A DNA stretch of 9,214 nt from Cyanobacteriota bacterium (GCA_027483425.1 JAIXUR010000047.1:1-9214); one strand, 5' to 3'; counted from the first letter of the stretch, positions 1-7,213 are shown. The notes: a model not told the origin generated them from the sequence alone. Numbers and translations are program-made.

Positions 1-33
1 AGCCGAACCGCTCACGTCGAGGCCCTGCGGGCA

Positions 34-118
34 CCCCTCCGAGGGAGGGGAAGGGCGGAGGAAGACGCTCATTCTGGAGGCGGAGCCTCCCTCGGGAGCT
101 TCCCAGGCGGAGCCTGGG
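34..118. repeat. Cluster of three short hairpin palindromes downstream of the antiporter gene
   Basis: Three near-perfect palindromes with 3-base loops follow each other: 34-50 (7-bp stem CCCCTCC/GGAGGGG, loop gag), 76-90 (6-bp stem GGAGGC/GCCTCC, loop gga) and 102-118 (7-bp stem CCCAGGC/GCCTGGG, loop gga). The last two share the core AGGCGGAGCCT, but their outer base pairs differ in a compensating way (GG/CC against CC/GG). From memory, such AGGCGGAGCCT palindromes recur between genes in filamentous cyanobacteria; this was not checked. They lie past the stop codon of the minus-strand antiporter gene and could stabilise its transcript end. No T-run follows on that strand, so I do not call a Rho-independent terminator. 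The rest of 1-187 shows nothing else I can interpret. Confidence 0.6.
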
Positions 119-187
119 GACCAGGGGAGCTTGGGGCTTTCCCGACATCTCTTAACCGCTATGGTGTCGCTATACCTAGACGTTTGT

Positions 188-1939
188 TCAGCCCTCGCTC
201 CCCTGGGGCATCGGGCGAATGCTGCGGTAGCGATCCTGGCGAATCCAATCCAGCACCGACTGAATTTCGATCGACTTTTCGCCCAGGGTATTCAGCAGGT
301 GAGAGCCCAGCTCTAGGGCCGCCTCAAACTCGGGCTGCACCACCTCCCTGGCCCCCAGTTGGGTGAGCACATCGATTTCCTCATTGGTGTGCGATCGCGC
401 AATCACATCCAGCCCTGGGGCCTTGGCCAAGGCTCGCTGGAGCACCAGGCGAGTACTGGCGGGGTCGGGCAGGGTAATGGCCAGGGCCTTGGCCGATTCT
501 AGACAGGTCTTCTCTAGCACCAGCTCACTGTCGGCATCGCCATAGACAAAGGGAATTTGCACCAGGGGCGCATGGCGGTTGCGCAGACCCTGCACCGCCG
601 TCTCACTGTTTTCGATCACCAGGACCGGGTAGCCCCGGCTCAGCAACACATTGACCAACACCTGCCCCACCCGGCCATAGCCCGCCACAATCACATGGTC
701 GCGCAGGTCATCGGGTACCGACAGCAGCTTGGGCTCCTCCGCCTGTTTTAGATACCCCTTCAGCATCGGCAGTTCATGGAGCCAGTCCACCACCTTGGGG
801 GCCAGATTAATCCACAGGGGCGTGAGCATCAGCGAAATCGCGATCGTACCCAGCAGCAACGAATAGCGCTGCTCAGAAATCAGCCCCATATCTAACCCCA
901 CCAGGGCCAACACAAAGGAAAATTCGCCAATTTGGTTGAGCCCAAAGCTGGTCTTAACCGCCGTTTTGAGGGAATAGCCAAAGGCCAGCACAATCGGCAA
1001 AATGACCAGGGCCTTACCCACCATAATCAGGGTAACTAGCTCGAGAATTTTGCCCAGGTCGCCCAGCAGCAGACTGGGGTCAATCAGCATGCCAATGGAG
1101 GCAAAAAAGAGGCAGGCAAAGGTGTCTCGCAGGGGCAAAATTTTGCCCAGGGCCTGGTCGGCATAGTCGTTCTCAGAGATCATCAGCCCCGCCACAAAGG
1201 CCCCCATGGCAATGGAGAGGCCCAGTTGAGAGGTCACCCAGGCCACCCCCAGGCACAGGGCGACCACCGTCAGCAAAAACAGTTCGCTGCTTTCGGTCGC
1301 GGCCACATGCTGAATCAGCGGCGGCACCACCCAGCGCTCCAAGATCACTGCCCCGGCCACAAACAGCAGAAATTTGAGACTCGCCATGGCCAGCGCTGGC
1401 CCCAGGGTGTCGGGCTGGTTGAGCACCGGCAATATCGCCAACATTAGGCCCAGGGCAATATCTTGGGTAATCAGCAGACCCAGCATCACCTGGCCGTGGA
1501 CGGTGGCGGTCTCGCCCCGCTCGGTCAAGGTTTTAAGCACCACCGCCGTGGACGACAGGGACAGCACCAACCCTAAAAAAATGCCCTGCAATACCGATTC
1601 TGCCGTCCCCGACAGCAGCGACACCGAGCAGACCAGCAAAGTCGTCAACCCCAGCTGTAGCAGGCTGCCCCAGATGGCGATCGCCTTCACCCGCTTTAAC
1701 TCCGTGAGCGAAAACTCTACCCCCAAGGCAAACAGCAGAAAGGCGATACCCACCTCGGCGAGGGCCTCAATTTGCTCCACATCGGTTTGCAGCCCTAACC
1801 CATAGGGGCCAATCACCAGACCGGTGATTAAATAACCCAGTAGCGCTGGCTGCTTCAGTCGATGGGCAATGTACCCGCCGATGGCGGAGGCCCCCAGGGC
1901 CAGGGTCAAATCAAGAACAAAATTGGGTGCAGCAGTCAT
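188..1939 (-). CDS. CPA2-family cation:proton antiporter with C-terminal TrkA-N/RCK domain (KefB/KefC-like)
   Basis: This is an inner-membrane monovalent cation/H+ antiporter, probably moving K+ or Na+ against protons. From the start chosen here the protein has 583 residues. Residues about 8-380 are a run of hydrophobic helices matching the Na+/H+ exchanger fold. They include the family's buried acidic site in the motif ITQD (Asp about 160), expected to take part in ion exchange. Residues about 415-535 form a Rossmann-type RCK domain with the nucleotide-binding motif GYGRVG (420-425) and an acidic residue at the end of the second strand (Glu about 443), typical of NAD(H) sensing. An in-frame ATG at 1978 would add 13 residues (MFPIPFTALSCLC). 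I prefer 1939 because the protein then begins like its relatives. Neither start has a convincing Shine-Dalgarno sequence. The gene stands alone. The exact ion cannot be told from sequence, so no symbol is given. Confidence 0.93.
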   Translation of the reverse strand: MTAAPNFVLDLTLALGASAIGGYIAHRLKQPALLGYLITGLVIGPYGLGLQTDVEQIEALAEVGIAFLLFALGVEFSLTELKRVKAIAIWGSLLQLGLTTLLVCSVSLLSGTAESVLQGIFLGLVLSLSSTAVVLKTLTERGETATVHGQVMLGLLITQDIALGLMLAILPVLNQPDTLGPALAMASLKFLLFVAGAVILERWVVPPLIQHVAATESSELFLLTVVALCLGVAWVTSQLGLSIAMGAFVAGLMISENDYADQALGKILPLRDTFACLFFASIGMLIDPSLLLGDLGKILELVTLIMVGKALVILPIVLAFGYSLKTAVKTSFGLNQIGEFSFVLALVGLDMGLISEQRYSLLLGTIAISLMLTPLWINLAPKVVDWLHELPMLKGYLKQAEEPKLLSVPDDLRDHVIVAGYGRVGQVLVNVLLSRGYPVLVIENSETAVQGLRNRHAPLVQIPFVYGDADSELVLEKTCLESAKALAITLPDPASTRLVLQRALAKAPGLDVIARSHTNEEIDVLTQLGAREVVQPEFEAALELGSHLLNTLGEKSIEIQSVLDWIRQDRYRSIRPMPQGSEG

Positions 1940-2119
1940 ACAAAGGCACGATAGGGCAGTGAAGGGGATAGGAAACATCCTGCATCAAAACGGGTGCAGA
2001 TGTTTCGGGGGATACAAAGACAGGGGCTGGCGAACCAACCGGGCGGTTACGTGGCCCCGGACAGCTGTAACCCCAGACGCCAAGGCGCTCGCTCGCTCAA
2101 TCCCTATTGTTACTAATAA
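1940..2119. other. Non-coding leader region of the antiporter gene
   Basis: No coding sequence was recognised here on either strand; the plus-strand open frame across it has no family-like content. It should hold the antiporter promoter, because the four-gene operon on the same strand ends at 2323 with hairpins in between. No convincing -35/-10 pair was found. Confidence 0.4.
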
Positions 2120-2289
2120 GTAGCGGCTGCGCTACCGACCCTTGCAGATCGGCACCCGTAGCTAGAGCCTCGGCTCTAGGGCACCGGTAAAGTAGTGCCA
2201 AAAACCCGGTTTCTTCGTCGCTGCGCTAACGGCATGATTGGCCTTTTGGTCGAGAAACCGGGTTTATGTACCGACCTTCTAGCTACGGG
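2120..2289. repeat. Nested palindromic intergenic element (MITE-like or structured RNA)
   Basis: The spacer holds several perfect inverted repeats. An outer 12-bp pair lies at 2155-2166 and 2278-2289 (CCCGTAGCTAGA/TCTAGCTACGGG). Inside it is a 13-bp pair at 2202-2214 and 2253-2265 (AAACCCGGTTTCT/AGAAACCGGGTTT). Smaller hairpins sit at 2120-2135 (GTAGCG/CGCTAC), 2162-2179 (CTAGAGCC/GGCTCTAG, loop TC) and 2180-2199 (GGCAC/GTGCC). Two short direct repeats are also present: TACCGACC at 2133 and 2269, and GCTGCGCTA at 2126 and 2220. The 2162-2179 hairpin competes with the outer arm for bases 2162-2166. From memory, AAACCCGGTTTCT-type inverted repeats are common between cyanobacterial genes. No transposase gene and no clear target-site duplication are visible. 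Confidence 0.65.
2202..2265 (-). terminator. Possible terminator hairpin of the DUF4129-DUF58 operon
   Basis: Read on the minus strand, the 13-bp stem AAACCCGGTTTCT/AGAAACCGGGTTT is followed directly by two more T, giving a run of five T after CCGGG. It begins 57 bases past the DUF58 stop codon. The 38-base loop is long for an intrinsic terminator, and the same arms may be part of a repeated element, so the call is tentative. Confidence 0.3.
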
Positions 2290-2322
2290 GGGCGACCCAG
2301 GGCGAGAAATACTGAATATTGA

Positions 2323-3645
2323 CTACAGTTTGCCCTGGCTCTTGATCCGCAGATAGCTCTCGACCAGCGGTTCTGAAATTTGGTGGGCTGGGGCATCGAG
2401 CACCATCACACCGCGCCGTTTCAGGCGGGCGAAGGCGGCCTCCCGCTGGCTGAGCAGATCGAGGGCGACGGCCCGCTGGTAGGCGGCACTCACTTCGGTC
2501 GTGGGCTGGTGGGCCTGGCGATCGATCGCCGGATCCCTCAAGGTAATGCAGAAGGGCAGGTGGCGAGGGCGCAGGCGGGCCAGGGCCGAGAGCAATTCGG
2601 CACTGGCGGTGGCATCCACAATGTCGGTAATGATCACCACCAGGGAGCGGCGGTGCTGCTGCTGGGCAGCGTGGGTGGCGGCGGCCAGGTAGTCCGATTC
2701 TTCGAGCACGGGTTCAATCGGGGTGAGCCGCTCGAGCATCTGCTGAAAATTGGCCCGCCCGCCCTTGGGGGGGAGCCAGGTGTGGAGGGTGCGATCGAAG
2801 ACGCCCAGACCGACGCGATCGCCCCGACTCACCCCCGCCAAGGCCAGGGAGAGCGCCGCATTCATGCCCCAGTCAAAGCGAGTGAGCCCCTGCACCTGGG
2901 CGGTCATCAGCCGACCGCGATCGAGCAAAATCAATAGAGTTTGCTCCCGTTCCGGCTCCAGCACCCGCACCAGGGGCTGGCTGAGGCGGGCAGTGGCCTT
3001 CCAGTCAATTAAGCGGGGGTCGTCGCCGGTCCCGTATTCGCGTAGCTCGGCAAACTCGGTGCCGCCGCCCAGGCGACGCTTTTGTTTGAGGGTACCGGTG
3101 GCCTGGAGGGCCAGTTTGACCGAGAGCTGGTTGAGGCCAATCAGGTCGGGGTAGACGGCCACGGTGGCGGCGGCGGGTACCGTCCAGTCGGCCCAGGCCA
3201 GGCCGAGGGGGCTGCGCTGCTGGATCTGGAGATCGCCCCAGGGGTAATCGCCCCGCCGCTTGGGGTTGACGGTGAAGCTGAAGGTGGCGGGCTCTTTGCC
3301 ACTGAGGGAAAGCTCCAGGGGCATGGGGGTGCCGTCGAACTCGGTGGGGTAGTTGTCGTAGAGGCGCAGGCGAACGGCACTGGAGGAGTCTCCATGCAGC
3401 GAGATGGGATTGTCGCGCCCGATAGAGAGGCGGTGTAGCGGATCCCGCGTCATCGTGGCGCGGCGGGACTTTACTCGAAAACCGTCCCAAACCATGACGG
3501 CGAGGACGGCGCTATCGAAGAGCAGCAGCGCCAGCAGGGCCACGGTGAGGCGGCTCGGGGAGCCAAAAAAGTTGGTCAGCAGGGTAGCGACGACTCCGCC
3601 CCCCAGCAGCAGCCCGTAGGTTCGTCCGGTGGGGATGATCGCCAT
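2323..3645 (-). CDS. DUF58 domain membrane protein (vWA-like), MoxR partner
   Basis: This 440-residue protein is the usual companion of MoxR ATPases, thought to assist maturation of other proteins; its substrate is unknown. Two hydrophobic segments (about 10-27 and 33-53) anchor it. Residues 70-180 form a beta-rich region, and the DUF58 signature lies at about 197-242 (EFAELREYGTGDDPRLIDWK, then a Pro-Leu-Val-Arg stretch leading to LLILLD). The C-terminal half resembles a von Willebrand A fold, with the strand VVIITD (336-341). The MIDAS-like site reads D242-R-G-R rather than the classical DxSxS, so metal binding is doubtful. The start codon overlaps the upstream MoxR stop by one base (TAATG on the minus strand) and has no Shine-Dalgarno sequence, which points to translational coupling. 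The frame stays open upstream to 4173, but that part is antisense-free shadow of MoxR in another frame and shows no family features. Confidence 0.92.
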   Translation of the reverse strand: MAIIPTGRTYGLLLGGGVVATLLTNFFGSPSRLTVALLALLLFDSAVLAVMVWDGFRVKSRRATMTRDPLHRLSIGRDNPISLHGDSSSAVRLRLYDNYPTEFDGTPMPLELSLSGKEPATFSFTVNPKRRGDYPWGDLQIQQRSPLGLAWADWTVPAAATVAVYPDLIGLNQLSVKLALQATGTLKQKRRLGGGTEFAELREYGTGDDPRLIDWKATARLSQPLVRVLEPEREQTLLILLDRGRLMTAQVQGLTRFDWGMNAALSLALAGVSRGDRVGLGVFDRTLHTWLPPKGGRANFQQMLERLTPIEPVLEESDYLAAATHAAQQQHRRSLVVIITDIVDATASAELLSALARLRPRHLPFCITLRDPAIDRQAHQPTTEVSAAYQRAVALDLLSQREAAFARLKRRGVMVLDAPAHQISEPLVESYLRIKSQGKL

Positions 3646-4595
3646 TAGCGCGGTACCGCCACGCTGTCGAGCACACCCTGGATGACGCGATCGCAGGTCA
3701 AGCCATCCAGCTGCGCCTCCGCCCCCAGCATGAGCCGGTGGCGCAGCAGGGGCAGGGCCACGGCCTTGACATTGTCGGGGGTGACAAATTCTTGCCCGTT
3801 GATCCAGGCGTGGGCTTTGCTGGCCGCCAGCCACTGCACCGTGGAGCGGGGGGAGGTGCCCAGCTCCAGGTCGGGGTGCTGGCGGGTTTTGTGGGCCAGG
3901 GCCAGCAGGTAGTCGAGAATGGGTTCCTGCACGGTCAGGGCTTTGACGGCCTGGCGGGCGGCCAGAATGTGGGTGGCGGCGGCGATCGGCTTCAGTTGGC
4001 TGACATCCAGCCGCTTGGCCTCGAACCCGGCCTGGGCATTGAGCAGCATTTGCTTTTCGGCCGCCGGGGCCGGGTAGCCCACCACCAGCTTGAACAGAAA
4101 GCGATCGAGCTGGGCCTCGGGCAGGGGGTAGGTGCCCTCGAACTCCAAAGGGTTTTGGGTCGCCACCACCCAAAACAGATCGGGCAGGGGGTGGCTGGTG
4201 CCGTCGAGGGTCACCTGCTGTTCTTCCATGGCCTCGAGCAGGGCCGACTGGGTTTTGGGCGGGGTGCGATTGATCTCGTCGGCCAGTAGCACCTGGGTAA
4301 AGACCGGCCCTTTTTTGAGGGTGAAGGTGCGGCTGGTCAAGTCAAAGACATTGGTGCCGGAAATATCCGACGGCAGAATGTCGGGGGTGAGCTGAATGCG
4401 GCCAAAGTCGGCCTGGATCAGCCGCGACAAGACCCGCACCAGCAGGGTTTTGCCAGTGCCAGGCACCCCCTCTAAAATTACATGCCCCCCCGCCAGCAGA
4501 GCCACCAACAGCTCCTGCACCAGGGGCTCTTGGCCCACCACCACGCCGCTGAGGGTTTTGCCGATGCGCGCGATCGCTGCCTGTAGATCACTCAT
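3645..4595 (-). CDS. MoxR-family AAA+ ATPase
   Basis: This 316-residue cytoplasmic AAA+ ATPase is complete and of normal family length. ATP-binding parts are intact: Walker A GVPGTGKT (43-50), Walker B ending in LLADE (103-107), sensor 1 Asn148 in ATQNP, and the LDRF motif with Arg165 as likely arginine finger. Residues about 220-310 form the helical lid domain. MoxR proteins are regarded as chaperone-like remodelers acting with DUF58/vWA partners, and the next gene is such a partner. The ATG lies inside the end of the DUF4350 gene (8-base overlap, ATGAGTGA on the minus strand). An AGGAG at 4609-4613 lies 13 bases upstream, rather far, so initiation is probably coupled. The protein should not be confused with the two-component MoxR of methanol metabolism; the family name is historical. 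No gene symbol is offered because several paralogous MoxR groups exist. Confidence 0.96.
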   Translation of the reverse strand: MSDLQAAIARIGKTLSGVVVGQEPLVQELLVALLAGGHVILEGVPGTGKTLLVRVLSRLIQADFGRIQLTPDILPSDISGTNVFDLTSRTFTLKKGPVFTQVLLADEINRTPPKTQSALLEAMEEQQVTLDGTSHPLPDLFWVVATQNPLEFEGTYPLPEAQLDRFLFKLVVGYPAPAAEKQMLLNAQAGFEAKRLDVSQLKPIAAATHILAARQAVKALTVQEPILDYLLALAHKTRQHPDLELGTSPRSTVQWLAASKAHAWINGQEFVTPDNVKAVALPLLRHRLMLGAEAQLDGLTCDRVIQGVLDSVAVPR

Positions 4596-5766
4596 GGCCC
4601 ACTGGTGTCTCCTGGGTAGGGGAATGAAGGGATTGTAACTGCTTGAGCCACTCGCGCAGCTGTCTTTCCCCCGTTAGGGTGGGGGGATTTAGGATCGCCG
4701 CCAGATCAAGGTTGGGTCGGGAGGCCTGCTGCTCCCAGGCGGCTTGCAGGCGCTCTAGCGGCAGGGGAGCCGAGCCCAGACCCAGGCTTTTTTGCAGCTG
4801 GATCTGCTCGGCCTGGCCCAGGGTCTGCACCACCATATCGTGGCTACCCGCCCGGTGTAGCACCCCGGCCAGGGCCTGAATGTAGGCCCGGCTGTTGTCG
4901 ACGGCGGGCGGGTGCAGGGTACGTCGCTGGCCCAGGCGGCGATTGAGCGCTACCAGGGCCACCAGGGTAACTGCCAGGACTTGAGCCACGAGGATGAGTA
5001 GGGGCGTGCCAGCCAGGTAGTTCAGCCAGCTGTCTCCCCCGACTTCGGCGGCGATCGCATCCTGATCGCGATAGCCATGCAGGTACTCGTCCACCCATAC
5101 CCGCCCCCCGGCGCTGGTGACCAGGGCCGTGAGCAGGGCAAAATTACCGGGTTGGTTGCGGTAGGCATTGGCCCCCAGGTGGGGCGTTGCCACCATCGTT
5201 ACAGCTCCCAATCCCAAGGACTCTTGCCAGATCACCGCTCCGTACTCATCCTGGAGGGCGATCGCCTGGGCCGCCCCCAGGGGGTAGCGGCGGCGGGTGT
5301 CGATCTGCACCGGGCCAGCCTGACTGGGCAGCACCTGGGAAAAGGGAGCCGCCGTGGCCGGAGTTTTGACCCCCAGCACGATCAGCCGATGGCCCGCCTC
5401 GATCCACTCCGGCATCCAGGGCAGCAGTGCGGGGAGATCGGACTGATCAATGAATCCTGGCAGCACCGCCACTAGGGTGGCGGGAGCGAGGGGCTGAGTT
5501 TGAATCAGGGTAACCGTTGTCTCCTCTGGCTCCCCCAGTTGCTCTATCAAATCGGATAAGGGCCGCTGCCAGCGCTCCACGGTGATGCCCTGTTGGTCTA
5601 GGGATTCGTACCAGGCGCTATAGCCCGCCGGGCCCCGGTGCCAGGTGGAGCCACTTTCGAGGTGGCTGGTGGCGGGGGCACCGAACAACATCACCCCCAG
5701 CAGCAGGGCCAGGGCCAGCAATCCTAGGACCCCGGTGCGGCGGTTGACGGGCAGCGATCGCATCAC
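4588..5766 (-). CDS. DUF4350 domain-containing membrane protein
   Basis: This 392-residue protein has unknown biochemical function. A hydrophobic segment at about 12-29 acts as signal anchor. Residues 40-245 are likely extracytoplasmic and include the conserved DUF4350-like stretch VWVDEYLHGY (223-232). A second membrane helix (about 253-275) is followed by a basic, helix-rich cytoplasmic tail that ends beside the MoxR start. The topology is therefore two helices with a large outer domain, fitting a role in linking the ATPase to the cell surface (inference). Two adjacent start codons exist: GTG at 5766 and ATG at 5763. I use GTG because the AGGAG at 5778-5782 is 11 bases from it and 14 from the ATG. 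The start overlaps the DUF4129 stop by 4 bases (GTGA), or by 1 base with the ATG. A HIP1 octamer (5754-5761) covers the first codons. Confidence 0.85.
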   Translation of the reverse strand: MMRSLPVNRRTGVLGLLALALLLGVMLFGAPATSHLESGSTWHRGPAGYSAWYESLDQQGITVERWQRPLSDLIEQLGEPEETTVTLIQTQPLAPATLVAVLPGFIDQSDLPALLPWMPEWIEAGHRLIVLGVKTPATAAPFSQVLPSQAGPVQIDTRRRYPLGAAQAIALQDEYGAVIWQESLGLGAVTMVATPHLGANAYRNQPGNFALLTALVTSAGGRVWVDEYLHGYRDQDAIAAEVGGDSWLNYLAGTPLLILVAQVLAVTLVALVALNRRLGQRRTLHPPAVDNSRAYIQALAGVLHRAGSHDMVVQTLGQAEQIQLQKSLGLGSAPLPLERLQAAWEQQASRPNLDLAAILNPPTLTGERQLREWLKQLQSLHSPTQETPVGHE

Positions 5767-6380
5767 GGCTGGGCAATCTCCTGGTAGGCCCGGCGACAGC
5801 GCTGGTAGGTTTCCTCCGTCGCGGGGGCGTCACCGTAGACCAGGCGCTCGTGGGTGCGAATCAGCAGCTCATAGGGGCGGCTGGGCTGGGCAACAATGCA
5901 GTCCAAATATTCGCCATCGGTGCGGCTGGGGCGGTAGAGTACGGCTTCGGTATCGTTGAGCCGAGCTAGCCCAGCCATGTAGAGGGCCTGGCAGGCTCCG
6001 GCGTAGTCGCCCTGCTGGGCCAGGCGCTGGGCCTCGCGCCACCAGTGGGCCGCTCGCTTCAGGGCCGCCTCTGAGGGGGCCGCTGGTTGACGGCCCCCCG
6101 GTTGCTTGGGCTGACGCTGGTTGAGGTAGGCGGTCACAGCCCGGTACAGCAGCCAGCCCGTCCAAAGGGTGAGGGCCGCCACCATGACCCAAAACAACCC
6201 CTCGGCCACCGGCCCTAACCACGGCCACCGGGGAATCTCGGGGCCATCGATATCGACCCGAGAAAACTGGTACTCAAACCATTCCCCTAGGTTTTGCAGG
6301 CCCTGGCGGGTTTGCCAGGCTAGGGAATGGGTGCGGTGGGGCAGGTCGGGCATTACAGGCGTCAGTTCAATCTGCCCCAT
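5763..6380 (-). CDS. DUF4129 domain-containing membrane protein
   Basis: This 205-residue protein has a short N-terminal region, one membrane helix (about 58-80), a Pro/Gln/Arg-rich linker (88-103) and a C-terminal cytoplasmic DUF4129 domain (about 105-200). The domain has the typical tandem helices with AHWWREAQRLAQQGDY, followed by LNDTEAVLYRPSRTDGEYL. The family has no proven activity. Actinobacteria such as Mycobacterium tuberculosis have a related cluster (moxR2 region) with DUF4350, MoxR and DUF58 genes in this order, which supports a shared function. It is the first gene of the operon in this window. The start is uncertain. ATG 6380 has a Shine-Dalgarno-like GAGGTGATC at 6401-6409 that is about 20 bases away, too far for normal use. 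ATG 6353 would shorten the protein by 9 residues but lacks a clear ribosome site. Confidence 0.85.
   Translation of the reverse strand: MGQIELTPVMPDLPHRTHSLAWQTRQGLQNLGEWFEYQFSRVDIDGPEIPRWPWLGPVAEGLFWVMVAALTLWTGWLLYRAVTAYLNQRQPKQPGGRQPAAPSEAALKRAAHWWREAQRLAQQGDYAGACQALYMAGLARLNDTEAVLYRPSRTDGEYLDCIVAQPSRPYELLIRTHERLVYGDAPATEETYQRCRRAYQEIAQP
5778..5782 (-). promoter_or_regulatory. Ribosome binding site deciding the DUF4350 start
   Basis: AGGAG on the minus strand lies inside the 3' end of the DUF4129 gene, 11 bases before GTG 5766 and 14 before ATG 5763. The spacing favours the GTG, although coupling to the preceding gene could serve either codon. Confidence 0.5.
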
Positions 6381-6412
6381 TATGGCTCAGGACCAGTCTT
6401 GATCACCTCTCT

Positions 6413-6535
6413 CTACTCCAGCACCAGGTCAGGGTAGGGTTTGCGGGTGCCCAGGTTATAGGATTCGGCAGGTTCACTGCATGCTCCTAACGTCTCGTCT
6501 CCTAAAGAGGGCCCACCACGCCCATAGAAGCGAAT
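6413..6535 (-). pseudogene. Remnant of a Uma2/DUF820-family gene
   Basis: Between two in-frame stops (6536-6538 and 6413-6415) the minus strand reads 40 residues that look like true protein, including RFYGRGGPSLGDETLG and SEPAESYNLGTRKPYPDLVLE. This resembles the middle of cyanobacterial Uma2 (DUF820) proteins, where an EPDESY-x-LG segment is followed by PDLAIEV and TSGG. After the stop, the same frame reads REVIKTG, which could echo the EVxxTSGG part, before a TAA that overlaps the DUF4129 start ATG. No start codon fits, and neither the N-terminal part nor the catalytic C-terminal part is visible, so it is at best a fragment. The family match is from memory; the GAGGTGATC inside could instead be a ribosome binding site by chance. 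Uma2 genes are abundant, often mobile or decaying, and related to restriction-like nucleases. Confidence 0.5.
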
Positions 6536-6832
6536 CTATAGCCCAATTTTACAGGGATTAACGGTAGCCGAACTCCCCTAGTGAATCTGTGCGAATGGTT
6601 ATGCCCCCAAAGTGGGCCACGCCATCGCCCAGGGTCTGCGGAGCTACCGTGTATACACATCCCGGCCCTCACCCCCTCAGTCCTCGCCAGCTTCAGCGCG
6701 AATTGTAGGCCGAGGGCACCACCTACCCAAAGCGACTGGATGACACCCGCCGTGACCTGGCCCTACGGCATCTGCACCCCCTCCCTCGATGCATGACATG
6801 GCTTTTTTGCTGGGTTTTAAGCATGAGCCAAA

Positions 6833-6942
6833 GCAAGGTTGAGAAAGGCTCTAGCAAGTCCTGTTTCAACTTTGCCCTTCAAACAAAGCTCAAGAATATG
6901 TTAAATCTCCGGAAAATTACGGAGTCCCAGTGGATCTCTGGG
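6833..6942 (+). other. Tandem RNA-type hairpins in the intergenic region
   Basis: Three potential stems follow each other. Positions 6833-6844 pair with 6864-6875 over 12 bp, two of which are G-U pairs that form only in a plus-strand transcript. Positions 6907-6911 pair with 6920-6924 (CTCCG/CGGAG, 8-base loop). Positions 6926-6930 pair with 6938-6942 (CCCAG/CTGGG, 7-base loop). The octamer GGAGTCCC occurs at 6921-6928 and again at 6946-6953. This could be a small RNA or a long leader of the protease gene. The stems are short, no promoter or terminator frames them, and chance is possible. Confidence 0.3.
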
Positions 6943-7213
6943 CAAGGAGTCCCCTAGATTACTAAGAGTGTTTAAGCGCTCACTCGTCACCCTGACCCAT
7001 TACGTAGAGGAATTTTGAAAAAGACATTGCTGGGTTCTGCTAGCCACCTGGCTACCGTCAGTGTCCTGAGGCACTAGTCGTCTTGACCTGCTTGCACGTT
7101 ATAAAGTAAGACTCTCCCAGGCTTTTCAACCACCCCCGTAGTTAAGTCCGAGATCCTATTGCCAACCTTTTTCAGACGTCTACTAAGTAGGCAAGCCTAA
7201 TTCATTGTAAGCA

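Noticed and set aside
197..206. Ten-base inverted copy of 121-130 (CCAGGGGAGC)
   Set aside because: It lies in the antiporter 3' coding end with a 66-base loop and GC-rich arms, so chance is likely.
1374..1805. Plus-strand open frame of 143 codons
   Set aside because: Antisense to the antiporter membrane domain, with no recognisable protein features.
2380..2937. Plus-strand open frame of 185 codons
   Set aside because: Antisense shadow of the DUF58 gene, without family features or ribosome site.
3646..4173. N-terminal extension of 176 codons on the DUF58 frame
   Set aside because: It lies wholly inside the MoxR gene in another frame, is rich in Pro/Gly/Ala/Arg as GC-rich shadow frames are, and the true start overlaps the MoxR stop as TAATG.
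3738..4289. Plus-strand open frame of 183 codons
   Set aside because: Antisense shadow of MoxR; its Gly/Gln/Leu-rich content is explained by the opposite strand.
6581..6796. Plus-strand open frame of 71 codons in the long spacer
   Set aside because: No ribosome site, no family likeness and unusual composition; it may be decayed coding sequence but cannot be supported as a gene.
7082..7106. TTGACC and TATAAA as a promoter of the protease gene
   Set aside because: The spacing between the two boxes is only about 11 bases, too short for a standard sigma-70-type promoter.
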